NCBI GenBank assembly: GCA_963920705.1
Contig: OY987234.1
Location: forward strand, 7,017,851-7,081,850
From: Odiellus spinosus
Lineage: Eukaryota > Arthropoda > Arachnida > Opiliones > Phalangiidae
Direction of reading: 5' to 3'
Length of the DNA: 64,000 bases
The position numbers and the translations under genes are program-made. Positions 1 through 12,611 of the stretch are shown one piece after another (position 1 is the stretch's first letter; each line of letters starts with the position of its first letter). The notes under the pieces were generated by a model. The model did not search any database, was not told where the DNA came from, and was given only the letters and a program-made list of their open reading frames with translations.

Positions 1-1265
1 ACCATCAACGTCCAGAGAACCATCCCCCTTTCGGCTGAGACTCTCAGACTATATTTAAGCGAAGGTTCAGGCGGGAGAAGAAAAATCAAAGGGGAAAAAG
101 CTATAAGGCGTGGGTGTGGAATTATGGGTAGGGGGATTTAGGCTTAGGGTAAGGGGAGGGGGGAATATATGAGGATGAGTAGGAGCCAGGATCGAAAGAG
201 TTGACAGAACGAGGTCGAGAGCTCCCGATGCTTGATTGCAATTTAATCCGCGACCGGAGAAGATATAGCTACGGCTCTTGGAAGAGAAACCCCTTTTCTA
301 TCCCCCTTTCCCCCCCTCACGGTGGAATAATGGACCCAACCGTCACCCCGAGAGAGAAAGTCAAGACGAATCATTTCCGGACGACCAGCTTCCCCGCAAA
401 TCTTTCTTTCTAGGCACTATACTAATATACACCGTACCATAGAGTACGGAACCCTCAACGCCAAAACTTTAATACGGAGTAAGGTACCGAAAGGGGTATA
501 GAATAACGTATAGTCGATTGCACTTTCAATTTGCAACACCTACAAACTTACTCTCCCTTTATCTTTAAACTAAAACGAATCATTGAGATAAATGCTAGAG
601 TAGTTTCGTTTAGAGCTGACGAATCAACGTGAAATTAAATATCGTATCAACTTTCCACGGTTTTTCTCTCGCTGCGGCTTTCGAAAAGGATAAAATAAGT
701 CGGATGCTACCTGGTGATCGTCGGGGGAGCTTTTAAAACTAACGTCACTTCCGGTAGATATTCTATATACGACGGTCGATATAAACTGAAGATTATTTTC
801 GTAAAGGAGATATAGAATCAAATGCAACCTAAGAATGGATTTAAAATCCCAATGGATATGGCGTTTTTCTACGGGAATTTAAGTACCTCGTGAGACTGTA
901 AACTTTTATCTCATCTTCTCGAATAGAAACCCTATACAGCGTATTTATATGGAAACTAATACCCCGAACCTTCCTTCCTTCCCAAGCATCGGTTAGGTTG
1001 TTAGACATCCATTAGCGCCCGCCAATTCTCTTTTACAAAACCAGCAAACTCTTATTCCCCCTCCCTCAACCGAATCTCATCTTACTTTCCAAGCTGCTTT
1101 AAATTGTCAACAAATAACGGTCGTTTATCGCGTGCGCCCGCGCGATTAAACCGACCGTTTTGGATAAACAATAAAATATAAAAAGCACCAAATAAACCCT
1201 ATACAACTCCTTTTGTAAACAAATATTTCAAGTTTATCCAGCGTTTGCAATACAATAAAGTGAAA
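1..1265. other. Unique sequence, no gene recognised
   Basis: Mixed-composition DNA with G-rich stretches near 120-170 and a C-rich run near 300-320. The open frames here (for example 201-413 and 624-827 on the minus strand) are short, compositionally biased and resemble no family I know. I see no tRNA, repeat or clear splice-bounded exon. Confidence 0.5.
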
Positions 1266-1955
1266 TATTAAAGGGAGAGTGAAGAGGAAAAATTCAAATG
1301 GCTTTTTATCGATTCTATGTACTGTTAAAAATAAGACTCGTTCGCGTATTAAATATTTCGGGGAAATGTACTTGTCTGAATTGCGTAAAAAATCAGAAAA
1401 GATTCAAGATTTTGGCATAGAATTAAAAGGAGAACCTCAGACTAATCAAAAGACGCTCCTGTAACTTTGGGGATTGTGCGCGTGAAATTAATTAAGAACG
1501 AGATTTAGCGCCATTCAAACAAGCTATGGTCACACTCGCGTATCCACATCGATTTTAAAATTATTATAGTTTCATCTGTAGGTTGTTGGAGCCAAATCAA
1601 TTTCAAGCTGGTTCCCGAAGCAGTTTTGATTCAAATCGAATCAAGAAAAACGCTTTCTCGTTCACATGACTGCTGCGAAACGTTTTGAATCGACGTTTGA
1701 ATATGAACGAGGCTATAGTGTGCCACAGCACGTGTTGCGGAGATTTTATTGAGGCAAAGGTACAGGGGCGTCTTTTGATTAATCGGAGCTAGGTGCTCCA
1801 TTTAATTGAATTCAAAATCAGATTTTCATTTTTGTACGATTAAGAGACACACACTTCCCAAAAGTTTTGCTACGCAAACGTGACATATGTACTTTTAGAA
1901 GCAGAATGGGCAAAATATCATTTTTCTTCTTCACCCTCCGTTTAAAGTACTCAGC
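1266..1955. mobile_element. Repeat family A copy 1 (A1), long inverted-repeat element, interrupted by B1
   Basis: A non-autonomous element with long imperfect terminal inverted repeats. The left arm begins near TTAAAGGGAGAGTGAAGAGG at about 1269 and runs to AATCAAAAGACGCTCCTG near 1460. The right arm is its reverse complement, from GGGGCGTCTTTTGATTAATC near 1767 to TTCACCCTCCGTTTAAAG near 1948. The internal segment AAAGGAGAACCTCAGACTAA matches both arms of copy A2 at 27 kb, and the internal GCGCCATTCAAAC part also matches A2 but in the opposite orientation. Between the arms lies a separate insertion (B1). No open frame of transposase type is present, so the element would depend on another transposase. 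Superfamily is not assigned; the ends are approximate. Confidence 0.75.
1522..1718 (+). mobile_element. Repeat family B monomer (B1), nested inside A1
   Basis: The stretch begins AGCTATGGTCACACTCGCG and contains AGCTGGTTCCCGAAGCAGTT and GCGAAACGTTTTGAATCGA before ending near GAACGAGGCTATAG. These blocks occur in the same order in the right arm of the palindromic copy B2 (AGCTACGGTAACACTAG, CTGGTTCCCGAAACAGTTTC, GCGAAACGTTTTGAAACGG, ATGAACGCAAGCTATGG). The sequences on either side match a continuous part of A2, which shows that B1 entered A1 after A1 existed. It has no coding capacity. Boundaries are good to about 5-10 bases. Confidence 0.75.
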
Positions 1956-2752
1956 GTCGATTAATTGACCCTTGAGACTGACCTTGATCAGTCTGCCGAG
2001 TTGTAGGGTATATAGAGACAGGGACCGGAGGAGAAAAGGCAACGCGAGTGCCGTGTTCATCAAAATGTATTTATGTGAACGCCAGAGAAGAGAGTGATGC
2101 GAGATTGATAAAAAAAAAAAAAAAAAAAAGTGCGCGCAGAAGTTTACTCGATCAGAAATCGGCAGCTAGAAATTCACTCTCCGAATCTCATGCTAGCTAG
2201 GAGATTCAATTTAGTTCCCGATAGGGGGGGGGGCGAGGGGGATTTAGGATAAGGGAGAGGGGTCAGCTAAACCGTTCTCGATATGATAAAAAAGAAATCC
2301 AGCAAGGTACTTTCTGGAAACGGGCATGAAGAAGGCAAGACTGTGACCCTGCGCCTAAGGGGGAAGAATCGATCTATAAAGGGGTGGCCGGGGGTCAACG
2401 CTGACCATCATGAAATTAAATCCGATCTTGACCAACCCATCGCCAAGGGTCAAACAACGAAAAAAATAACCTTCTCAACTCGATATAAGTATAAGCGCGG
2501 GTATACAGGGTGAGTATAGCATGCTCAAAAATTTAGCAGAACTGTAAAAGCTTTTGGCCTACACAATGAAGCGATAAGAAAGAGAGAACGGTGTTCTATC
2601 GCTACTAGACTTACTATCTCGGTATAATTAGACTTGAAGCAAATTAATTAATAGGTATTATAAATTAATTATATTAATAATGTCCAGGTTTAACCAAAAC
2701 TATGAGAGGAAATTAAGATAGAAGACGATCGCGTATACGTATTCCTTGGTTT
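1956..2752. other. Unique AT-rich sequence with an A20 run and a G run, no gene recognised
   Basis: This holds a run of twenty A at 2110-2129 and a run of about nine G near 2225. The open frame at 2283-2513 is lysine-rich and unlike any family I know. Nothing else can be supported. Confidence 0.5.
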
Positions 2753-2932
2753 TAATTAAAAAAATATATTAAAATAATTAAAAAATCTATTAAAATAATT
2801 AAAAAATCTATTAAAATAATTAAAAAATCTATTAAAATAATTAAAAAATCTATTAAAATAATTAAAAAATCTATTAAAATAATTAAAAAATCTATTAAAA
2901 TAATTAAAAAATCTATTAAAATAATTAAAAAG
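2753..2932 (+). repeat. AT-rich 21-bp minisatellite, about 8.5 units
   Basis: A 21-bp unit (TATTAAAATAATTAAAAAAT plus C) repeats head to tail with the internal copies essentially identical; only the first and last units vary. Because 21 is a multiple of three, one minus-strand frame reads through it as a repeating Ile-Leu-Ile-Asp-Phe-Leu peptide. That frame is an artefact of the repeat and not a protein. Near-identity of units points to recent expansion or homogenisation. Confidence 0.95.
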
Positions 2933-4770
2933 TGTACGTTTATAATTTGCAACGTTCTTCGATGTAATATAATTTCGTTTACTTAAACTTGTTTTATATT
3001 TAAGGAGATTTAAACTTCACGAGGATACAGTTACGTTCCTGACCGAAGCCCCGATTCATTTGACGGTACAAACAATTAAATTTAAAATACACGTATAGCG
3101 CGCGTTCTATGACTTCGCGTAGTACCACAAAGGTTTTGCAATTTTTGGCTAAAACAATTTTATATTAATTTATAATAGCAAAATCAACATTTACTAGTCT
3201 ATTCGTGACCAAAAACTATCGCCGCGCCGAACTATTGATAAATTTTTAAAGCATGGTTAAACACAGGGATCAACAACTTTTGACAACAAAAGCACCAGCG
3301 CCACCCATGGACTCGTTAGAGTAAAGAACTTCGTATAGATACACACTGTATGGAAGATAATTTGGTCTTTCGTCAGTAACACCCTGTAGTCGAGGCGCGT
3401 GGCTTAGAATTTTATTCGGCATAAAGGTGAGGCAAATGTATAAGAGCTATAAGGGATAGAAGGAAAAGTAGGGAAGGGGGGCCATTTTGCACAGCTTTTT
3501 CGCGTATAATGCCGTCAGCGCCGACGACGCTTCTTTTTAGCTCCTTTTTCTCCGTTCTTTCTTTTTCTTTCAAGTATATTCTATCGATCGAAGGAGGGAG
3601 CTCAGTCCCTCTCTTTCTCTCTCTCTCTCTCTCTCTTGGTCTTCCCGCGGCGCGCGGCGTAGTGGGACCGAGAGGATCGGGAGAGGTTGGATGGATGGAA
3701 TAAGAGATCCGTAGCTCCGAGGGGTTTCGACGCGCCTGCACCCCCCGATAAAGATGAGCTTCGAGAGGAGCGGGAAGAACTAGAAGAGAGTGGAGCATAG
3801 GAGACCCCCAACCCCCCTCTCCTCGGAAAAAGAAAAACTACCAAATCTAGTCCATAGCGAGGTAAAAACGAACCCAGAGGTTTTCAAAATGAAGCCGAAA
3901 CCGAGAGCTCTACTAACTCGCTGAAGAGACTCGATACGAGACTCGTATCAACCGTGGAAGGGATTGAAAACATCGAAAAACAATTCGGTTACAATGGGAA
4001 TTTAGGTACCTTCCGAGGATGCCGCGATCGTCGAGTAGAATTTTCAACGCGTTTAGTGCTAAAGATATATTTTTTCTTACATCATTGAAACCGCGTAAGT
4101 TTAGCTGAAATTTCGAACTAAATCTTTCTTAGTTTCTCGGGATTTGAAACTCCGGGCAAAGTTTACATGGCGTAAAAGTCGCGCGGTTACTGATATTACT
4201 ATCATTAATACGCGCATAGTTTATAGGTTTGATTACTCTGAAAACTCCGACTGAATAGATGACAGAGACTAGCTCCAGTTTTATTTGGATCTGGCTTTTG
4301 TTTCGGGGCTCTCAGTTAGGTTTCGACGCCAAGGGACGAGCGGGTACGAGGTGGGGAACCAAAGGGGATGATGTTGGGGACCAGAGGGGCTAAAGTAGAG
4401 CTCGTGATAGGCTGGCCATGCGGAGGGTGAGAAAAGTAAAGCAGAAATAAGAGCGCAAATAGTTTGTGTAAAGAATGATCGAAAGAGAAAGGGAGAACCG
4501 ACTGTGGAAGATCTAGTCCCGTCCGCGCCAAAAATATACACCGTTTACTTTAGGGAAACAAAACCTGATCCGCGGCTCGTCTCTTACTGGCCAGGCTACA
4601 GTCACAAATCCCAGACTCTTATGGTCCAAAAGAAAAAGAAAAAGAAAGTCTACAGAGAGTAAGAAGCTTTCTTCAATTCACCAGAAAGGAATATGCCTAG
4701 AAACTTAAACAAATATGTACGCTGCTTCGGATTTCGGCAAAAATTTATATCCCGTCAATATAGTGAACTA
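2933..4770. other. Unique sequence with a CpG-rich island, no gene recognised
   Basis: AT-rich flanks surround a GC- and CpG-rich stretch at about 3420-3840 that includes a pure CT run at 3616-3636. A second GC-richer stretch lies at 4270-4640. Overlapping open frames on both strands here follow the purine/pyrimidine tracts and are not credible genes. CT/GA tracts of this kind are potential GAGA-factor sites in insects, but nothing shows function. Confidence 0.45.
3616..3636 (+). repeat. (CT)n microsatellite, about 10 units
   Basis: A pure CT dinucleotide run follows a TCTTTC-type imperfect start. It lies inside a CpG-rich stretch. Confidence 0.9.
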
Positions 4771-4935
4771 TAGCATCATCTAGGACTATTAACAACGGAC
4801 AATATATTAAAAGATGAGGATGAATAACAATTCTACTTTTGAACGCACTGTTTGGGCCGTTAGAGGACGCTTACGAATCCCTTGTTTTGATATCTATTAA
4901 GACACGGTGTCTATATTGGTCATAGGTCCTAGTCG
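4771..4935. mobile_element. Repeat family C copy 1 (C1), truncated left arm
   Basis: The left end reads ATCTAGGACTATTAACAACG and the right end ends CATAGGTCCTAG, matching the inverted ends of copy C3 at 51.9 kb. The right arm carries the family signature CACTGTTTGGGCCGTTAGAG followed by GACGCTTACG. The left arm stops after about 55 bases, so the inner half that would hold the complementary AAGCGTCCTCTAACGG is missing. The copy is a deletion derivative with no coding content. Confidence 0.7.
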
Positions 4936-6423
4936 TCATCGTTACGAGGGGTTCATCCCCAATCAGGCACGCAACCACTATACAATCGTGTAGCACTGTC
5001 TATTACTATATGCTTACACAACTTAATAAGTATTTAGCATTAACAAAGGCGTAATCAGAGAACAGATTTTACGAAAGTGCGGGTCGTAACGTGTCGTCAA
5101 CTTGTAAAGCACGTCCTTCAGTTGACATTGACGTTGAAAGATAATTTGAAATCGAGACGAAATTAGAGACAACTTAATTGTAAACCATTTAACCTATTCC
5201 AATCACTTTATTGTTCAGGTTTTCGCGAACCTTTTTACGATTTTCTATACTCTAATTTTAATTAAATTCGGGTTGTTAAACTTATTTTAGTTCATTTATA
5301 TAGAAATGACCTTTCGTATATAAGGTCAAGCTGGTGTCGCGAATCAGAAGTCGGGCTTGAATGGAACCTTATGTCATCTTCTATACGTATATAGATATAT
5401 CGAATGCAGCCATCCTGAGCTAAATATCGACAAAATCCGGTCAAAAGAGACAGAGAGGGGGCTAACCCCCGACACCCCTCACAATCGCAGGCGGGAGAAG
5501 AGACGCGATGGAATTTCATTGGCAAAAAGGTTCGCGCGCCAAAAAAGACCAAAAGAGAACAGCCCCAGGCATTGACCTCCAGCCCCCATACATATTTAAA
5601 GGGGGTACGACCCCCAAACCCATCCACCAGTCCTCTCTCTCTCGCTCTCTCCTCATGGTTAGGCATTATTCCTACATACAGATACCTTTTTTTCTCGGGC
5701 GCATCACCTTATAGTCCGAGTTTTTTCGACACTCGAATCAGGGCTGGTCGATCGGAATTTTTTACGCGTCATCGAAGATTTTTTTTCCTCCCGTACTCTG
5801 ACGTATATACTTAGTTTACAGCACTCGCTAAGCTTTAGCCTCTTGGAATAAATATTAGAAATATTTACGGGAGACTATGTTTGGACGCTTTGAAAGCCCA
5901 AAGTGAATGTGCAAGAACAATTTTACTAGCTTAGTATTAAGTGGCCTTATTAAGCCTAGGTTCCGAGTTGAAACTAGATTGGGGCCGCCTTTATTTCGTA
6001 AAATTTCGGATAAAATACCAAAGTGGAAAGTCTTATAGAGGATTGTATAAAAGCGACTGTCCAAGGGTCGCGTCTAAAAAACCTTTACAAAAACGTCGAG
6101 GTCAGAGGTTAGGGTCTGTCGCGCAGTCATCATATAAACACAAAACCCGCGGAGGTCAACGATTTGGCCTCCGTATAGATCAAAAACGTATAGTGATGTT
6201 TATTCGACTGCAGGCCTTAAGTAAGACGTTTGAAAAGAAGACATTCCTTCGCTATATAGCTTTGGACGCGCTGAGATTTCGGACTGATTCTGATTCCATT
6301 TTTCTTCCCATATACACTTTACTATAACTACCGCCGTTTTAAAACGCTTATAACGAACAAAATGGACAGAAACGTGCCTCGACTCTATTCAGATTCGATT
6401 CGTGGACAAAGTAGTAAAGCTTA
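4936..6423. other. Unique sequence, no gene recognised
   Basis: Open frames at 5292-5814 overlap on both strands and follow a CT-rich stretch. The 128-codon frame at 5941-6327 is Arg/Lys-rich, has no recognisable domain and begins at GTG. No repeat matching elsewhere in the window was found. Confidence 0.4.
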
Positions 6424-6525
6424 AGCTGAATGCACACAGACCTAATTTCACGCTCATGCGCCCATTGATTTATATAGGGGAGCGATCGTGAAACGCGTGA
6501 AAATAGGTCTGTGTGCATCCGACTT
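6424..6525. mobile_element. Hairpin element F, MITE-like, about 100 bp
   Basis: TGCACACAGACCTAATTTCA at 6431 is repeated in inverted form as the reverse complement of TGAAAATAGGTCTGTGTGCA ending at 6517, with one mismatch over 23 bases counting CGC on the inner side. Similarity extends outward a few bases (AAGCTGAATG against AAGTCGGATG). The loop is about 40 bases. It fits a miniature inverted-repeat element. No second copy is seen in the window, and no clear target-site duplication could be read. Confidence 0.65.
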
Positions 6526-9500
6526 TAGTTTGCACAAGCGCACGAGCTATACGATGATATTGTTCACTTATAGTTAACGGTTTACAACTTAAGAGTCAGA
6601 ATGGCGGCGGAATGTTGCGCGATGTTAAATCCCGTTGGAAAAAAGTAGGTTTCTGAAAAGCGTTTTCGAAGACGCGTCTGAAGAAGGTTATATATAAGCG
6701 TCAAGCGAAACGGATACGACAAACAACCGCGCCTGCAGGGTGGATTCGGAAGCTGGCGCTTCGACAGGATTAAAACTGGAAACGTGACGAAGAATGGGCT
6801 TCGCGGATACACCAACATACAAACACTTACATATCACACACGCGCGGAGGAGAAAGAACAGAGAAGAGACAGAAAGAATGGGTATAAGGGGTGAGGAGTA
6901 CCGTTGCTTTGGGGGTTTAGGCGAGAGCTTAAATAATTTAAGTGGCGAATAAAAGAGGAGTTTAGATACGGGCGTGTTGATAGAAGCGGCCAGGATTAAA
7001 CTTTAACGAGGAAGAGTCCATTAACAGACCGAGATATCTTCAGCCGGCTAACTCGGGTTATAAGGCCCTAGCGAATCGGATAGTAATTCCTCCAAATCCA
7101 ATAGCAGTCTTTACTTACGGCTTCGGTTCTAGATAAGCGCGGCGATATCGATCCAAGCACCGTTAAGCCGATCGCGCTGAGTTATATGGACAAATATTCC
7201 AATTGAAAACTTAATTTTACAGAAGCAAGGTGATCCGTTTCAAGCCGACATCGTCAATAATTCTGGTTAAAAAAATATGTAATTTGCGAAATATTGTTTG
7301 GAAAAGTAAAAATAGTTCGTGTCTGCGGGAGGGATAGATTACCTCATCTAAATGGATTTTTATTGGGCAGAGGTATTTGATTAGATTGCGTCGCGACCTC
7401 CATCGTGAAAACATTTTAATCCTGGCGATAAATTCTAACGTTAATTTGGAATTACAAATTGTAGAACATTCACATAATTATTTTAAAAACTCTAAACATT
7501 GGTTAGTTAATTAAGTGGACGCTTTTGAATTGGCGACCATTAACTAAACGAAGGGCCGCTTGATCGCGATGTTTATCAATATAATTTGGGGGTAAAATTC
7601 CTCCTCCTACACATATATATATCACCGTAGATACGTTGTGAGAATAGGATGAGCCAGGGCTATTAGGGCCATAACGAGTTGGCCTAATATTACATATTTA
7701 TTACGCGGAAGGCATTACATAATATATCTCAGCCCAAACCAACCAGCCTCCCCCCTCTCACTCTGTATCACTATTGCTCTGGCAAATTCTATTCTATCAG
7801 GCATGATAACAAAGGCAGACTATAAAGCGGGGGAGTTACTGAATCGCCAAGGTGCGAGGCATCCATACACCATCTACGCATTGTGCCAAGCATCTCCATT
7901 CTGTAATATAACGTAATACACTAGATTTCATCATCATTTGATAGTGAGTACCGACCGAGCCAGCATTTCTTTCGAAGGTATCTTCCGTACGTCCATAAAC
8001 GATATAGCTTCGTATTCGTTATCAAATCAAGATGAAATGGTATAGATATACTCGATGTCAATCTCTAATAATACCTTAATACCTATATTAGAAAATAGTT
8101 TTTGGTACGCGAATTAGATCGTTTCTTAGGTTGCATCTGGCGTGTATATCCCTGGCGTCATTATTGGGGCGGCGAGCGAGTTTCCCTTCACGGAAAAGAG
8201 AAGAGAAAGCGAGAAAGGCTGACAGAGATAAATGATTCACCGAGATAAAATATTCAAGATTACTAACCCTCTATATAGATCTAGAGGCGTTAGCGTTCGG
8301 TTTTATAGTCCCAGCGTAAATATAAGTATACAGTTAACCATTGGATTATCCAAGCGATAGATTGAATGCCGCGTTCAACGCTGAATGAAGCAATGAAAGA
8401 AAAGATAACTCCTTTAGCCGATGATTTCTCTTAATATACGCCTCACTCTATCGCTTCCTATACGACGAACTTGAATATGGGGAACATCCTAAGGTATCTT
8501 GATCTCGCTAAGCGCGTTACCCATTTATAAACTTTATCATTCCTTCGATAGATTATCGACAATGATGAAAAATCACACGTCAAACGCGTACGTATAACGT
8601 GAACGAATAGGGAATACCGAGTGTGATCATCCGAAGTCAATTTCTAAAGACGCGTTTCGTTATAAGTACACGGGTTTGTGAAAATGCCAACGCGTACGTC
8701 AAACTATTTCGTTTCCTTTCCATTTATTTCGAAATAAATTTCTTAAACGACTCGAGTTACTCGACAGCGCTATTAAAGGATGGTATACCTTTTCAACTCC
8801 TTAGTTCCCAGGCAAAGTGATAATAGTTCTTTCCGCGAAACGAGTATATAGACTCTTTGGGCGATATCGCGGTGAATAAAGCGATATTTCCGATAGGGGG
8901 CGGGAAAACTGGTTAGAGCTTAGGTTCATCCTGCAATTTAGCCTTCGACTAGGCGTATAGATTCATTCAAACAAAAATATAATCGAATAGGGAATTTGGA
9001 AATCAAATATTCACAATCATTCTCCTTTTTGGTCTTATCTTACTGAAAAGAAACGGTAGAAACACGCCACCTAGTGGCCAATAAAGCGCCATATCCTAGA
9101 GGGAGCCATCGCTTTTCGTTATTGAACTCTTACACGATTGTAAAAGGTATCAAATAGGTTTTTTTTATCAGAAAGCGAAAAATCACCTCAATTTTTAACG
9201 CCTTGTTTTCCTTCTTATGAAAGTTAGTAAGACATATCCCTTCGCCGTACATTCCTACGCGCTGAGAATTCAAGCTGATTTCTACTCTTCGAGCGAATAG
9301 CTGACCTTTCTAAATAACAAAACGATTTGATTCTAAGAGCACGACCCCTTTTAAGATCCGTACTCCTTCGCAACTAAACGAGACTGAACAACTGGAGTTT
9401 TCGGCGATAAAAAACCTACTATGTTGCCCACACCATCTTGGTTTCTCTTTAGCGAGATAGTAGGGATCTCGAGATAGTACCCGGTGAAATTTAGGTTCGA

Positions 9501-11235
9501 AACCTTAAGGAGATGGTACGGGGATCTAAAGAAAAGAAAATATCCGAGGCAGCTAGCCGGGTTCACGTGGGGAATGGGGCGAATTCTGGGGGAAAAAAGA
9601 AAAAAAACACTAAGCTTAGGTAATACGGGGAAACTGGAGGATTACGACGAGGTGAAATAAAATTGTGAAACATATAATCAAGGGAAAAGACTCCACGCAA
9701 TCCCGTCGACCCCACTTCAAAGGGCGAGTGAAGTAAATCACGATTTCAGACAGAAACGGATTTCTTACAACGTTCTTGCTAAAACTATTAGGTTTTCCGT
9801 ATGAAAATTCAACGACACGATCGAGTGCTTTTTTTCTTTTATTTTTAATGTTCAAATCATCGAGATAATATTTTGGCCAAATATTTTAAAATACTAATTT
9901 AAAGTATCTAGTGAGAACTAGCCTCCTCATCCTAGATTTTAAAATCACTGCAAGACAATATTTTCCACGAAGACCTATTCGAACGATACAAATTTTGAGC
10001 TCAACTTGTTGAATCAACTCGTTTTTAGTCCACAAATCTTAACAAGTTGACAATTTCTTGACTCTACCCCTATTTACGATTGCACATGATGATATTATTT
10101 AATTCACGCGGGGGTCCGGACACTTATTGTATACGGATTTTACGATTTTGAAGAGATTTTGAGATTTTAAAGAAGTTTTTGGGAGTGATTTTGGGATTTC
10201 AATGTTAATTTCCCATAGAGAGCCTTCAGTGATTTTGAATTTTGGTCGAAGTGTATACGGGATTTTCGTAATTGTCAGCAATCCCTCGAATACATGCCAC
10301 CCCAAAGAAGGGACGTTGGTAATTTTTTCGTCTTGAGGTGGCACGCGTTGGATGAACTAGTCACCTAGCTGAGTCACCACACTCTAGACTAGTAAAAAAT
10401 GGATTACTGATTCTTTTTCGCTGACTCGGACAGTCGAGTCAAAAGTTTGCATCTTCTGCACGAGGCTTAAGTCTATACATTTTGAAGAGCACGCGTTCGA
10501 AATAGAAAAACGAGTGAGACTTGCCCTTTTTGGAGTGAAAGACGAAGCGGGAAAAAATAAAATGTCCCGTGATCCCTCGCGCGCGCGGGTCGGATCATTC
10601 GATCCTCCCGCGAGACAACCCTCTCCCCACTCCCACACTCTCTCTTCCTCCCTGCACGGCTTCCCCCATTTACAATATATATCTGGAACATTTAGTTTAA
10701 GAAGAAGACGAACTGTACAAAAATAGATCTACTAAGGCATAGCGTACGGAGGAGATAGAGGGATGAATCTGAAAAGAAGAAGATGCACTAACAGTGCGGG
10801 GAAAAAATGGAGGAGAGGGAGTAAAACCTTCAATCAGATGGTCTCTCTCTCGCTCTCTCTATGTTCCGAATTCCGTCACACTACCATATGCCCCCTCCGG
10901 CTACGAAAACGGGCGAAAGCTCTCCGAACACTACAGGCTGCATCGTCTGCTATGTAAGTACAGGCACGCATCCACCCCAAAGATATGAACTTCCACAGTG
11001 CCCATCGCTATAGGTTATGTATAGAGAAAATCTTCGGCATTTCGACACATTTTATACTTTGGATCTATTTCTACGATACGCCTGTCTGGATGGATTTCAA
11101 CACCGCGAACCTCGTTGTTCACCAAATCAAACCGAATACGCTTTAAGGCTAGTGTTGAACATTTATATGTAACGCGGCTTTAACTGAAAGCCGAGTGACT
11201 ATGTTACTTAAGAAATCAGGTGTACAAATATAACT
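6526..11235. other. Unique AT-rich sequence, no gene recognised
   Basis: No gene, RNA or dispersed repeat was recognised over this long stretch. Small items are a weak inverted repeat near 10296-10345 (ATGCCACCCC against GAGGTGGCA) and a loosely repetitive GATTTTGAGATTTT stretch near 10130-10230. Overlapping frames on both strands at 10384-10957 follow a CpG- and CT-rich stretch. Confidence 0.4.
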
Positions 11236-11365
11236 CTGTATTTCTGGAAATCACAGAATCACTAAGAAATCGAGGAAATTTGAGAAATCGCTAAGTAATC
11301 GAGGAAATATTAGAAACCAGAAATTTCGGAAATAAAATGAAGTCACAGGAAATTTTAGAAATCAG
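11236..11365 (+). repeat. Degenerate tandem repeat, GAAATC-rich
   Basis: CTAAGAAATCGAGGAAATTT and CTAAGTAATCGAGGAAATAT follow each other about 32 bases apart, followed by weaker versions containing GAAATC, GAAATTT and CAGAAATC. It is an old, diverged short tandem array with no coding meaning. Confidence 0.55.
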
Positions 11366-12611
11366 AAATCAAGCGTATATTTTTCGGTGGCTAGCTATTA
11401 TCTAATTCAATGAATAAAACAAAAACTTGTCACGTGATAAGTACTTCACTGATTCTTAGAAATTCATTTGAAACGGTATTTATCCTTACCCTGTATGAGG
11501 AGATTACTCAGTGATCGCAATTTGTAAATAAGTTCCCTAACTCAGCTTTATTTAGTTACCCGACTGCATTACTCCCATTGACGAGTAATTTTCCAAGACT
11601 ACTTAATCTATTATGGAATTCAACGTGGCGTATAAATCCTGCAGTACATCTTTCAATATATTGCAAAACCTATTCGAACCAAAGTAAAACCGTAATTTTA
11701 GTTTTCATTTCGTACGAAACTATATACGCTTACGTAAAAGTAAACTAGATTGTAAAGAAGGTATGGCGATCTAAAAGGGGATACAGAGGGTGCGTGACCG
11801 GGGTGACGATGGTGTGGATCCGTAGCGTATCTTGGCTGGGTTACACGCGCCGTTTCGCGTCAGAAAGAAACGACAGAAGATAGGGACTATGGGACTATCC
11901 GGGGGATTCCCCCGTATACTCGCTCACTCACTTTCGTCTTTTTAAGTTAAGGAAAATTCTATGGGAATTTAAAAAGAGACGAACGAGAAAAAAAAAAAAT
12001 TTCTCGCTCCATCTCCACGCGTCTCTTGGTTGGCTGCGATGGCTGGCAGGAGCTTCGTATTAAGAGTTTTACAGACAGACGTCCGCTATCCCCATCCCAC
12101 TTCTCCTCCACGACACAGACGGTTCAGGAACAGGAAAGAAAGAAAAAAACGACGAAGAAGCCGTCAAAGTGAAACTCGAATTGATATTAAAATGAAAGCG
12201 AGTTCTTTGTAATGAAAAATACTCTCTTCTTCCTCTTCTTCTTCATCTTCCTCCTCTCCTCTCCATCTCTATCTTTCCGCGCTTTCGAATCGGTTGAGAA
12301 GAAACGTACGAAACGAGCCAAAAGGGAAAGCTTTCAATTATTCGGAAACGTCGTCTTCTCCGCCCTCCCCTCTCTTATATATATATCAGAAAAAAGTGTC
12401 AAAATACAATTTCGACTAGAAAAATGTTGACTTTTTCAATTTGATTTCATTTAAAACTAGCCTTTTTATTCTGGCAGACTAAAACACCAACAGATAAAAG
12501 GAACAAATACAATAAGAGACCGTATTTTTAAATCAATTTACAACAAGAAATCGATGTACGGTAGTTGTCTATTTTGGATTTTTAATAGCAGAATTAAACC
12601 TCGTTCAACTT
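11366..12611. other. Unique sequence, no gene recognised
   Basis: Contains a TCTTC-rich pyrimidine tract at about 12222-12260 and a poly-A run near 11990. The two overlapping frames at 12030-12430 reflect this composition. No exon is supported. Confidence 0.45.

Noticed and set aside
2752-2952. Ile/Leu/Asp/Phe repeat protein on the minus strand
   Set aside because: It is the translation of the 21-bp minisatellite.
5941-6327. 128-codon plus-strand frame
   Set aside because: The start is GTG, and the composition is Lys/Arg-rich without any known fold signature.
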